Source of the DNA: Bradyrhizobium sp.
Lineage (GTDB): Bacteria; Pseudomonadota; Alphaproteobacteria; Rhizobiales; Xanthobacteraceae
Assembly: GCF_004799445.1 (NCBI RefSeq)
Contig: NZ_SSNA01000122.1
Span: 1-64,000, forward strand
Reading direction: 5' to 3'
Length of the DNA: 64,000 bases
Position numbers and translations under genes: made by a program. The first letter of the stretch is position 1. Each line of letters begins with the position of its first letter. The notes below the pieces were generated by a model. The model did not search any database, had not been told where the DNA came from, and worked only from the letters and a program-made list of their open reading frames with translations. Below are positions 29,902 to 38,999 of this stretch, one piece after another.

Positions 29902-30951
29902 TTGAAAATTCGGTGGCGGTGGGCCGACAATAGCCTCTCAAAAGTGAGGCGATTTTACAATATCGGTGAGAGTTTGCACAAGATACTTCGAAATGGCTTC
30001 AGCGATTCTACTAAACGTTTGCTGGGCGATAGTCGTCGATTGCCACCGCTCAACGCTATTCGAGCATTTGAAGCGGCGGCCCGCAGGGGCGGGTTCCAGG
30101 CCGCTGGCGCCGAGCTCAACGTTTCTGCCAATGCGGTGGGTCGGCTGGTCAAGGTTCTCGAAGATTGGCTGGGGGTCAAGCTTTTCAGGCGACTGCCGCG
30201 CGGGGTCGCGGTGACGGAGGCGGGCCGCGGTTATCTCAGCCGCGTCGAAAATCTGCTCGACCAACTCGCCGAGGCCACGGCCCATCTCCAGCGTCTCGAA
30301 ACGTCAGAGGTCTTGACTGTTAGCGCCGGGCCATCGCTCGTCGCGCGCTGGCTCATTCCGCGTCTTGGACGCCTCGTCGAGCGACACCGCGATCTCAAGG
30401 TACGCGTGCTCGCATCTGCCTCGCTGGCCGATTTCGAGCGCGAAGAAGTCGACGTCGCTATTCGGCACGGGAGCGGAACTTATGAGGGGCTGCGCGGCGA
30501 TCTACTGATGCGAGAAGATTTTTATCCCGTCTGTAGCCCCGCACTGCTGGCTCGCGGACCTCGCCTTCAGGAGCCTGCCGATCTGTCGCAACACGTTCTG
30601 TTGCATCAGCAGCTGACGCGTCACGAGCGGGACCAGGCTTCCGATCAGCTCGATTGGGCGTTCTGGCTCGCCGAAATCGGGTTACGCGGCATCGATGCGC
30701 AACGCGGGCTGTGTTTTTCCTTTTCACATATGACGCTTCAGGCGGCCGCGGCAGGCCAGGGTGTCGCCTTGGCAAGTTCAGCCTATCTCGACGATGACCT
30801 CGAGACGGGCCGACTGATCAGACCGTTCGGCGACTTATCCGTCCAGGGACCACATGGGTTCTTCATTGTATCCCCTGAGGCGACCGCCGATTGCGACAAG
30901 ATCGTCGCATTCCGCAATTGGGCGCTTGAGGAAGCGGCCGACGGCGGCTGA
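29902..30951 (+). CDS. LysR family regulator (GcvA-like)
   Basis: LPPLNAIRAFEAAARRGGFQAAGAELNVSANAVGRLVKVLEDWLGVKLFRRLPRGVAVTEAGRGYL; true start probably a later codon. Confidence 0.92.
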   Translation: MKIRWRWADNSLSKVRRFYNIGESLHKILRNGFSDSTKRLLGDSRRLPPLNAIRAFEAAARRGGFQAAGAELNVSANAVGRLVKVLEDWLGVKLFRRLPRGVAVTEAGRGYLSRVENLLDQLAEATAHLQRLETSEVLTVSAGPSLVARWLIPRLGRLVERHRDLKVRVLASASLADFEREEVDVAIRHGSGTYEGLRGDLLMREDFYPVCSPALLARGPRLQEPADLSQHVLLHQQLTRHERDQASDQLDWAFWLAEIGLRGIDAQRGLCFSFSHMTLQAAAAGQGVALASSAYLDDDLETGRLIRPFGDLSVQGPHGFFIVSPEATADCDKIVAFRNWALEEAADGG

Positions 30952-31234
30952 ACGTATCAGATCCTCGCCGGTCCATTCCTGTTTCAGGCTCCGATTTTGT
31001 AAGCCTCAGGGCCAGCAATATGGATTTGCGCGCGCTCGTTTCGGGGTGGCATACGAAAGTCGTAGCCGAACAATCAAGCAGCCCCTGCATCGGGGATTAC
31101 CTCGATGTCGGCTTGGCGCGTTCGCCGCGACGATAATTTCTCAGCGTGCCGCGCTGCAGCCTTGGGAGATAGAACATGCCACCGCGTGCTACCATTCGAA
31201 GCGTCTTGGCAGCACTCTACGCGGCCGCGTTCCC

Positions 31235-31534
31235 ATGACGATCGCAGACGCTACGCTTGGAGTGTTCACGGTTTTCAACAGCCTTCGCTTCCTTGCTTAC
31301 GTTCCGCAGATCGCCAAGGCGATCAAGGACCAGAGTGGCGCGGAAGCTATCTCGTTTGGGACCTGGGCTTTGTTCCTCGCTTCACACGCGTCTGCAATGG
31401 CCTATGCAATTGAGAACCAGGGAGATTGGAAAATGGCCTCCCTGTTTCTGAGTAACGCGCTCGGTTGCGCCGCGATCCTCCTGATAGCGGCCTGGAAGCG
31501 CTCTCGTCATCGCAGGCGCGGGCACAGCAAGTAG
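31235..31534 (+). CDS. SemiSWEET / PQ-loop family small membrane protein
   Basis: ~99 aa, about 3 TM: LGVFTVFNSLRFLAYVPQIAKAIKDQSGAEAISFGTWALFLASHASAMAYA (PQ motif). Confidence 0.75.
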   Translation: MTIADATLGVFTVFNSLRFLAYVPQIAKAIKDQSGAEAISFGTWALFLASHASAMAYAIENQGDWKMASLFLSNALGCAAILLIAAWKRSRHRRRGHSK

Positions 31535-31611
31535 CCGCGCAGAGCGATCTGGATTCGTTTCGCTGTCTGGAAAATGTGATGCACCTCGGATGACTGTTTG
31601 GAGAATTTGCG

Positions 31612-32103
31612 ATGGTATGGAGTAGGATTTCGGTGCAGGCGAACCGCGGGCTGGGAATTACACTGACCTTGGCCGGGCTGGGGCTCTACGCCTTCGCAGC
31701 GGCGCAGACTGCCCAGGGCGTCTTGGCCCTAACGCCGGCTGAGATGAAATGGGCGTCGCAGGGCGGCTTGGCAGCTCCGGGAATGGAACAGCTCAATCTC
31801 CTTGGTGATCCCGCCAAGCCAGGGCCCTACACGTTGCGCCTTAAATTTCCAAAGGGTTTCAAGATTGCGCCGCACACGCACCCGGATTCCCGCGAGGTCA
31901 CGATTCTGTCGGGGATATTCGCAACCGGCTATGGTGAAAAGTTCGATACCGCCAATCTAAAAGTACTGCCAACCGGCAGCTTCTACACTGAACCCGCAAA
32001 CGTTCCGCACTACATAGAGATCAAGGAAGATACCGTCCTCCAGGTGAGCGGCATGGGACCGAGCGAACGCAGATTTGTTGATCCGTCCGCAGGTCCGAAA
32101 TAG
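31612..32103 (+). CDS. Secreted cupin-domain protein
   Basis: Signal-like N-terminus; LRLKFPKGFKIAPHTHPDSREVTILSGIFATGYGEKFD...TEPANVPHYIEIKEDTVLQVSG. Confidence 0.85.
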   Translation: MVWSRISVQANRGLGITLTLAGLGLYAFAAAQTAQGVLALTPAEMKWASQGGLAAPGMEQLNLLGDPAKPGPYTLRLKFPKGFKIAPHTHPDSREVTILSGIFATGYGEKFDTANLKVLPTGSFYTEPANVPHYIEIKEDTVLQVSGMGPSERRFVDPSAGPK

Positions 32104-32301
32104 CATTTGGGAGGCGAGTTCGAAAGAACACAGAGGACGACCGTGAGGGCTCGTTGCCACGTGTCCGATCTCGCCACAAATACTGTTGAAAAAGTCGAAA
32201 ATCGAAAGAAGCCAAAAATCTCGCCAAAGCTGATTTTTAGACGACTCCGCCGCCAAGTCTGGAATCGCGTCAGCTAGGTGGCCTATCACTGAGTGTTTTC
32301 G

Positions 32302-32341
32302 AAAAAGGGCCCTCGCGGATTTCCCGCGAGGGCCCTTTGGC
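32302..32341 (+). terminator. Rho-independent terminator
   Basis: AAAAAGGGCCCTCGCGGATTTCCCGCGAGGGCCCTTTGG, perfect stem. Confidence 0.8.
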
Positions 32342-32446
32342 ATGGACAGGGCTCCGCGCATTCATCTTGCATTCAGCCGCCAACCCTCTCAATCGCACCC
32401 GCCATCGCCAACTCCATTCTTGCCCGGATCGAAGTGATCGGCAAAA

Positions 32447-33769
32447 GTGGAATCCGAATTTGAAGTCCGACCGCGCTCCAAACGATTGAAGACAGGCATG
32501 ATCTTTTCATCGACCGGCTCACGCTTAGGCAAATCGGGCGCGAGCGAGACGCCGCGGCGGCTTTCAATCGCGCTCTCGATTCTGGGTTGCCTCATCCTGG
32601 CCAGCCCGGCGCATGCCTATGCAGTGCCGTCTCCCGTACAAGACGCCTCCGCGCCCTCAGCCGCGGACGCGATCTCCGCGCCGACAAGACTTGCCCAGAC
32701 CCAACCGGCGCCTTTGCCTACACCTCTGCCCACACCGGCACCCGCGCGGCCAGCGGCATCCCCGTCGCCAGCACCGGCGGGGCCGGCCGCGCCTTCACCC
32801 GCTGCAAGCTCGCCCATATCAGCCCCCGCCGACGAACCGATCGGCAACGTCGCGACGCTGACGGGCACAGCCACCGTCATCCGCAACAAGGCATCGACGC
32901 CACTGAAACTGCAGGACGACATTTTCCTCAACGACATCCTGCAGACGTCGACGAATTCCACCCTCGGCATCACCTTCAACGACGCCACCACCTTCAACCT
33001 CACCGCCAATGCGCGGATCACCGTCGACAATTACCTTTATGAGGACGGCGGCAAACAGAACAATGCCTTGTTCGATATCACCAGGGGCACCGTCGCCTTT
33101 GTCGCCGCCGCCGTCGCCAAGACCGGCGACATGAGAATATCGACGCCGACGGCTTCGCTCGGCATTCGCGGCACCACCGGACTGGTCGAAGTGCCGCAGG
33201 ACGGGGCGGCCACCGGCGCCCACAACATCAAGCTTTATCCGGATCCCGACGGCAGGGTCGGTCACATCGATGTCAGCGATCACAACGGCGTCCGGCTCGG
33301 CTCGCTCACGCAAGGCGCCAGCGGCTTTACCATCCGGCCCGGCGCCGGTGGCCGCATCACCGCCGCACCGCTGATGATCTCGCCGCGAGAGGCCGCGCGC
33401 GACCAGGGCATCGTGCGCCAGGTGCACGCAGCACAGGTCGTTGGCCGACAGGTCGTGACCCGGCAGCGCGCGTTACGGCAGGCCAATCCGAACCGGAACA
33501 ATCCGCGCAACAATCCGGCGGGTCAGCCCGGACCGCAGCGGCAGAACAATCTGCAGCAACGGCCAAATTCACTGCAACCACGCCCGCCGCAGCAGCCGGG
33601 CTCGCCGAACCGGCCGCTCCAGCAAGGACAGCCGCAACAGCCGCACCCGCCCGGCCTGCAGCCCAATGCGCCCGGTGTGCGTCAACCCGGAGCGCCAAAC
33701 CGGCCCGCGTTGCAGCCGAAGCGACCGCCCGCGCCGAGGGGCAAGCCGCCCAAGGAGAAGAAACGCTAG
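32447..33769 (+). CDS. FecR-domain protein with Pro-rich N-terminal and Pro/Gln/Asn-rich C-terminal regions
   Basis: IGNVATLTGTATVIRNKASTPLKLQDDIFLNDILQTSTNSTLGITFNDATTFNLTANARITVDNYLYE...TPTASLGIRGTTGLVEV. Start uncertain (32447 or 32498). Confidence 0.88.
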   Translation: MESEFEVRPRSKRLKTGMIFSSTGSRLGKSGASETPRRLSIALSILGCLILASPAHAYAVPSPVQDASAPSAADAISAPTRLAQTQPAPLPTPLPTPAPARPAASPSPAPAGPAAPSPAASSPISAPADEPIGNVATLTGTATVIRNKASTPLKLQDDIFLNDILQTSTNSTLGITFNDATTFNLTANARITVDNYLYEDGGKQNNALFDITRGTVAFVAAAVAKTGDMRISTPTASLGIRGTTGLVEVPQDGAATGAHNIKLYPDPDGRVGHIDVSDHNGVRLGSLTQGASGFTIRPGAGGRITAAPLMISPREAARDQGIVRQVHAAQVVGRQVVTRQRALRQANPNRNNPRNNPAGQPGPQRQNNLQQRPNSLQPRPPQQPGSPNRPLQQGQPQQPHPPGLQPNAPGVRQPGAPNRPALQPKRPPAPRGKPPKEKKR

Positions 33770-33850
33770 CGCGTCGCGTGGCGCAGCGGGCTCGTCCTTG
33801 GTAACGGCGCAAGAGCAGGAGGGTAGTGAGACGAAGGCTTTTCGCGCGGG

Positions 33851-34606
33851 CTAGGCAGCGCGCCGCAGCCAGTCCCTCACCTTTTGCATCAGGTTGATGC
33901 GCCGGCTTCGAACCGGAACCCTGTTGTCGGAAGCAGGCTTCACAAACGTGGCTGGGGGGATTTCTTCGGAGATTTTTTCCATCATCCCGGACGCTGTCGA
34001 AAGATTCGATGATACGGCGCCGGCAACGGCGTTGCCGGCAACCGCCGGCTCATCCGACCCGATCGCCGTGGACGTCAAACCGGGCTCTGGCGCCACCGAT
34101 ACCGGCATCGTCAGCGAAGGTTGCGGCGCCTCGGCCGGCTGACGCCGCCGCTTGTCGAGAACCGACTGCTTCTTGACCTTGGGTTTTCTCGCAAGGGCGG
34201 CGGCTTCAAGCGCGAGCGGACCCACATTTTCAAGAAACGCCCGCTCATAGGACCGGGTGAGCCGCTCGACCGCGGCGTCAAGCGGCAGCCAGTCGACGGC
34301 TCTCACATCATCCATCAGCTCGCGCGACGGCTCGCCGCCCGCCTCCATTCGCCAGTAATGCACAACCTTGAACCGTCCGCCGGACTCGTAGACCAGGGTT
34401 CCCAGGAATTCATGCACCGATACTTCATGACCGGTTTCTTCCAGCACCTCGCGCTCGGCGGCATCGCGCGGCGTTTCGCCGTCATCGAGCTTGCCTTTGG
34501 GAAGAACCCATTCATTGCGCTTGCGCAGCCGCACCACCGCGACCAGCGGGGTTTCCTGCTGCCGCAGCACAATGCCTCCCGCCGCCAGAACCGGCGCTCG
34601 CGCCAT
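33851..34606 (-). CDS. NUDIX hydrolase with C-terminal extension
   Basis: Nudix box GKLDDGETPRDAAEREVLEETGHE. Confidence 0.93.
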   Translation of the reverse strand: MARAPVLAAGGIVLRQQETPLVAVVRLRKRNEWVLPKGKLDDGETPRDAAEREVLEETGHEVSVHEFLGTLVYESGGRFKVVHYWRMEAGGEPSRELMDDVRAVDWLPLDAAVERLTRSYERAFLENVGPLALEAAALARKPKVKKQSVLDKRRRQPAEAPQPSLTMPVSVAPEPGLTSTAIGSDEPAVAGNAVAGAVSSNLSTASGMMEKISEEIPPATFVKPASDNRVPVRSRRINLMQKVRDWLRRAA

Positions 34607-34699
34607 CTCAATTCCCTGATGCTTTTCGAATCGCGTTCGAGCGCGAACATATAACGGTGGGCGGCGGCAAAATCGAGGCGAGTGACGCCGATCAAAACT

Positions 34700-35566
34700 T
34701 CAGCCCGGCTTTCGCAGCAACCGCTGACCGGCCAATATCCGCGCGCCCTCGCGCACATTGTCACAGAATTCGAAATGGTCCGGCGCCAGCACGATGATGG
34801 TCGAGCCGTGCTCGAAATAGCCGAGCTCGTCGCCTTTGCGCAAGGAGACGTCGCAGGGAAACACCGTCGGTCCCGTTGTTTGCGCATTGAGCACGATATT
34901 GAGGAAATGCAGCCTGATGCTCGCCACCAGGATCGCGGCGACCGGCACCAGCGTGAGGGCCTCGCCGGATGAAAGGCGGCTTTGAATCACCGCGCGCTCG
35001 TTCTTGCAAAACAGCCGCTCGATTCGTTTCAGCGCGATCGGATTGACGTTCCAGGTGTCGCCGCTGATGAAGGTGACCTGCTCGATCCGGCAGTCGGCGG
35101 GCGCGTGAAAGCGGTGATACATGCTCGAGGTCAGCCGCAGCGTGACGAAGCGTCCGTTGCGGTGGGCGTCGACCAGTTTGGGATCGCCGAGCAAGTCCAG
35201 CAGTGAATAGCCAGCGCCCTTGATCTGAAACAGCTCGGTGTCCTCGATGGCGCCATGCGCGCCGATGATGGCGTCGGACGGGCTGACCACGGCCTGTGGG
35301 TCGGGGTCGGGCGGACGCAGGCCCGGCTTGAGCTCGCGCGTGAAACAGTCGTGCAGGCTGCTGAATTCGGTTTTCCTGGCTTCCGTCAAATCGAGATCGG
35401 AAAACATCCGCCAGCAGGCGATAGAGGCGTCGCGGACGACCGGATTCTCGATTTTGCTGAACCAGCCCATGAACCGCGTCAGCGCCGCCCGCGGAATGCG
35501 GTTGGTCAACAGGAAGTTGAGGTCCTCCTGCTGGGTCAGGGCGGAGAGCAGGCCCCGGATTGTCAT
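34700..35566 (-). CDS. Phosphatidylserine decarboxylase family protein
   Basis: VVSPSDAIIGAHG, SMYHRFHAPADC and DELGYFEHGSTIIVLAP (GS autocleavage site in an HGST context). Confidence 0.9.
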   Translation of the reverse strand: MTIRGLLSALTQQEDLNFLLTNRIPRAALTRFMGWFSKIENPVVRDASIACWRMFSDLDLTEARKTEFSSLHDCFTRELKPGLRPPDPDPQAVVSPSDAIIGAHGAIEDTELFQIKGAGYSLLDLLGDPKLVDAHRNGRFVTLRLTSSMYHRFHAPADCRIEQVTFISGDTWNVNPIALKRIERLFCKNERAVIQSRLSSGEALTLVPVAAILVASIRLHFLNIVLNAQTTGPTVFPCDVSLRKGDELGYFEHGSTIIVLAPDHFEFCDNVREGARILAGQRLLRKPG

Positions 35567-35600
35567 GATTCTGTTAGATGGACCGGCTAGCGCTGGTGGC

Positions 35601-37262
35601 ATGGATTCGCCCCTCCCGATTCTTTCTTTCGCAGCCGCGGCCGCAGGCGCCGCAGCCGTATTTCCCAAACTCAAGGCGCGGCTGGCGCTGTCGCGGGCCA
35701 AGCACCGCTCGCTCGCCGGACATTCGAAGATGTCGCGGCGGGTGGCGCGGCTGATTCCGTTCTATGAGTTTTCGATTCAAGACTTCTTCCGCTCCGACGG
35801 CGCGCCGGCCGGGATCGCCAAACAACGCCACGACGCCTTCTTCGCGCTGGCCCGCCTTTACGGGGAGCGCTACGCCAGGGGACGGCAGATGACGGCCGAA
35901 GCCGCCAGCCGCATCTCCGACCTGCAATTCACCGAAACCTACCGGGTGCCGTTCCAGTACAGCCGGCTGGTGCGCGAGCATCTTGCGACCAGCGCCTTCG
36001 TGCAGTCGTCGGCCGGCGTCACCGTCACCGACGTCGACGGCAATGTCTGCTACGATCTCACCGGCTCCTACGGCGTCAACATCTTCGGCAACGACTTCTA
36101 CAAGGAGTGCATCGCCGGGGCGGAAACGCGCGCCCATGCATTGGGGCCGGTGCTGGGGCCCTATCACCCCGTCATGCTCGATAACGTGCGCCGGCTCACC
36201 GAGATTTCCGGGCTCGACGAAGTCTCGTTCCACATGTCCGGCACCGAAGCGGTGATGCAGGCGGTACGGCTCGCCCGCTATCACACCCGTCGCAGCCATC
36301 TGGTTCGTTTTGCCGGCGCCTACCATGGCTGGTGGGGCGACGTGCAGCCCGGCGTCGGCAACCCGGTTTCGCCGCACGAGACCTATACGCTGGCCGAGAT
36401 GTCGGAGCGGACGCTCCAGGTGCTGCGGACACGCCGCGACATCGCCTGCGTGCTGGTCAACCCGCTGCAGGCGTTGCATCCCAACGCCAATGCGCCCGGC
36501 GATTCCGCGCTGGTCGACAGTTCCCGCTCCGCCCGTTTCGATCGCGCCGCCTACAGCGCCTGGCTGAAACAGCTGCGCGAAGTTTGCACCGAACGCGGCA
36601 TCGTCCTGATCTTCGACGAGGTGTTCGTCGGCTTCCGTCTTGCCGCCGGCGGCGCGCAGGAATATTTCGGTGTCCGCGCCGACATGGTGACCTACGGCAA
36701 GAGCCTCGCGGGCGGCCTTCCCGTCGGCGTGGTGTGCGGGCGCAAGGAATTGATGCGCCGCTTCCGCGACGATCGCCCCGCCGACGTCTGCTTTGCCCGC
36801 GGCACCTTCAATTCGCATCCCTATGTGATGACCGCGATGGATGAATTCCTGAGCCGGCTCGCCAGCCCCAATTTCCGCGCGGTCTATAACGGTCTCGACG
36901 AGACCTGGAACGGCCGTGCCAAGGCGTTGAACGACAGCCTCGCCGCCGCGAACCTTCCGGCGCGCGTTTCCAACCTGTCCTCGATCTGGATGGTGCATTA
37001 TACCGAGCCGTCCCGCTACAACTGGATGTTTCAATATTACCTGCGGGCCGAAGGGTTGGCGCTGAGCTGGGTCGGGACCGGTCGCCTGATCTTCAGCTTG
37101 AACTACACCGATGCCGATTTTGCCGAAGTGGCAAAGCGCTTCGTGGCCGCGGCCGACAAAATGAAGCGCGACGGCTGGTGGTGGCACGAGGCGTCCCTCA
37201 CCAACAAGAGCATCCGCCGCCAGATCCTGAAAGAGATGCTTGGGCGCGTTGTTTCCCGCTAG
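35601..37262 (+). CDS. Class-III PLP-dependent aminotransferase with N-terminal hydrophobic extension
   Basis: VSFHMSGTEAVMQAVRLAR, RFAGAYHGWWG, LIFDEVFVGFRLA, VTYGKSLAGGLPVGVVCG (Schiff-base Lys). Confidence 0.93.
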   Translation: MDSPLPILSFAAAAAGAAAVFPKLKARLALSRAKHRSLAGHSKMSRRVARLIPFYEFSIQDFFRSDGAPAGIAKQRHDAFFALARLYGERYARGRQMTAEAASRISDLQFTETYRVPFQYSRLVREHLATSAFVQSSAGVTVTDVDGNVCYDLTGSYGVNIFGNDFYKECIAGAETRAHALGPVLGPYHPVMLDNVRRLTEISGLDEVSFHMSGTEAVMQAVRLARYHTRRSHLVRFAGAYHGWWGDVQPGVGNPVSPHETYTLAEMSERTLQVLRTRRDIACVLVNPLQALHPNANAPGDSALVDSSRSARFDRAAYSAWLKQLREVCTERGIVLIFDEVFVGFRLAAGGAQEYFGVRADMVTYGKSLAGGLPVGVVCGRKELMRRFRDDRPADVCFARGTFNSHPYVMTAMDEFLSRLASPNFRAVYNGLDETWNGRAKALNDSLAAANLPARVSNLSSIWMVHYTEPSRYNWMFQYYLRAEGLALSWVGTGRLIFSLNYTDADFAEVAKRFVAAADKMKRDGWWWHEASLTNKSIRRQILKEMLGRVVSR

Positions 37263-37300
37263 AAGCATTCTGGCCTTGAAACCTGGCCCAGCCGTCGAGT

Positions 37301-37461
37301 CACCTCGCCCCGCTTGCGGGGAGAGGTCGAAATTTGCGCGAAGCGAAAATTTCGGGTGAGGGGGACTATCCGCGCGTCTGACTCTGTGGAGAGTCCCCCT
37401 CACCCCCGACGCTCTAAGAGCGAGCTTCGCTCGTCTCGACCCCGCAAGCGGGGCGAGGGAG
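37301..37461. repeat. Palindromic interspersed repeat family F, copy 1
   Basis: CCTCGCCCCGCTTGCGGGGAGAGG...GTGAGGGGGACT...AGTCCCCCTCACCC...CCCGCAAGCGGGGCGAGG. Confidence 0.9.
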
Positions 37462-37474
37462 CTGCAGGCCGCCC

Positions 37475-38107
37475 TCAGGCGTGCTGCTCTTCGAGAGTGT
37501 GCTCGACGATATCCAGGCCCGGATCGATCAGTTCGCCCTTCATCAGGAACAGCGGCGCCTTGTAATAGAGCCGGAGATCGCTGAACGGGTCGGTCAGGAT
37601 CTTCGTCATCCAGACCAGGCCGGTCTCGACGTCGCGGATGAAGAACAGATGGATGGTGCGGAACAACAGCCCGCCGATGCCGATCGCGAGCCATATCTTG
37701 GCGACCTGCCGCATGAAGTCGGCCGGCGACGCCCATGGCGTGAAGATTCCGAACAGGGTCGGATCGAAGTACAGCACCACCGGCGACAGCGCCCAGATCG
37801 TCATCAGCACGACCTTGCGCTGCAGATTATAGCCGACCTTGATCTCCTCCTTGTGCTCATGGGTGGCCTGGTTGAGGTGGTCATACCCCTTGGGCTCGAA
37901 GAAGAAATGGCCGGCCTGGCGTGAGGTCATCGACACCAGCCAGCCGATCAGGGCTGCCACGACCGGATCGAAGAAGATCATGACGTAGCCGACCAGAAAG
38001 CTCGCCGCGCTGACGAAGTGCAGGCTCTGGTTGATGCGGCTGTGGTGATAGTAGCGATGGTCGTCCCAGCGCTGGGTTCGCAACTGCTCCAGGAAATCCT
38101 TGATCAT
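37475..38107 (-). CDS. Mpo1/DUF962-like membrane protein
   Basis: YYHHSRINQSLHFVSAASFLVGYVMIFFDPVVAALIGWLVSMTSRQAGHFFFEPKG (N..H, W...GH..FE spacing) and several TM segments. Confidence 0.6.
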   Translation of the reverse strand: MIKDFLEQLRTQRWDDHRYYHHSRINQSLHFVSAASFLVGYVMIFFDPVVAALIGWLVSMTSRQAGHFFFEPKGYDHLNQATHEHKEEIKVGYNLQRKVVLMTIWALSPVVLYFDPTLFGIFTPWASPADFMRQVAKIWLAIGIGGLLFRTIHLFFIRDVETGLVWMTKILTDPFSDLRLYYKAPLFLMKGELIDPGLDIVEHTLEEQHA

Positions 38108-38239
38108 TCTCTCCCCCAGGAAGGTGGCCTCTGATGCTGTTTTACAGCGATTCGATGTAGGGCATGTGACATCATCAAACTGTCACACGCCGTTTCATGA
38201 CGACGCGTTACGCAGGTTACGCAAATGTCTTGCGCTGGA

Positions 38240-38929
38240 CTAGGCGGCGGCCGCGGCGTCGATTTTGCGGAAACGCACCAGCGAGAAATGGCCGAGCGGC
38301 GGAATCAGGCGGCGCTCCACCAGCTCGACCCGCGTCGCCCCCGCGAGCCATCGGGTGTAGCGCGACCAGGCGAACTCGGCGGTCCGGAAACCAAGCCGGC
38401 GCACCACCGGCTGCAGTTGCTGCTCGATGAAGCGGCGCATGCCGGCATCGGCGCTGACGCGCGTAAGGATGATCAGTTCGCCGCCCGGCCGCAACACGCG
38501 GGCGAACTCGTCCAACGCCACTTCCGGATTCGGCACCGCGGTGACGACATATTGCGCCATCACCACGTCGAAGGAGTCGTCGGGAAACTCGAGCTTCTCG
38601 GCGTCCATTACCGCCAAGCCTTCGATATTCTTCAGGCGCAGGTCGGCGACGCGCTGCTTCGCCTTGTTCAGCATCGCTTCCGAAATATCGGTTCCGAAGA
38701 TGCGGACATGCGGCGCGTAGAGTGGCAGCGAAATGCCGGTGCCGACGCCGACTTCGAGGACGCGGCCGCCGATCTTGTTGGTCGCCTGAATGGCGGCGTC
38801 GCGGCCCTTGCTGAACACGCCACCGAACACGAGGTCATAGATCGGGGCCCAGCGATCGTAGGCCTGCTCGACCATTTCGCGGTTGAAGTCCAACTGCGTC
38901 GCGCCGTCCAGTTTGATGATTTCTGCCAT
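38240..38929 (-). CDS. pmtA: PmtA-like phospholipid N-methyltransferase (class I SAM)
   Basis: VEQAYDRWAPIYDLVFGGVFSKGRDAAIQATNKIGGRVLEVGVGTGISLPLYAPHVRIFGTDISEAMLNKAKQRV...VMAQYVVTAVPNPEVALDEFARVLRPGGELI. Confidence 0.8.
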   Translation of the reverse strand: MAEIIKLDGATQLDFNREMVEQAYDRWAPIYDLVFGGVFSKGRDAAIQATNKIGGRVLEVGVGTGISLPLYAPHVRIFGTDISEAMLNKAKQRVADLRLKNIEGLAVMDAEKLEFPDDSFDVVMAQYVVTAVPNPEVALDEFARVLRPGGELIILTRVSADAGMRRFIEQQLQPVVRRLGFRTAEFAWSRYTRWLAGATRVELVERRLIPPLGHFSLVRFRKIDAAAAA

Positions 38930-38999
38930 GATGACCTTTGCCTCGTTGATCCCTGCGGTCTGATCCGGCTCGCCGGGTCAGATCAGTTGGTTGTTGATC

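Noticed and set aside
32180-32240. TACTGTTGAAAAAGTCGAAAATCG as a possible IS terminal relic
   Set aside because: No transposase, no matching inverted end or target duplication found; left as unresolved AT-rich sequence.
35574-37736. 720-aa minus-strand ORF
   Set aside because: Antisense shadow of the well-supported class-III aminotransferase; Arg/Gly/His/Ala-rich translation with no recognisable motif, typical of high-GC frames.
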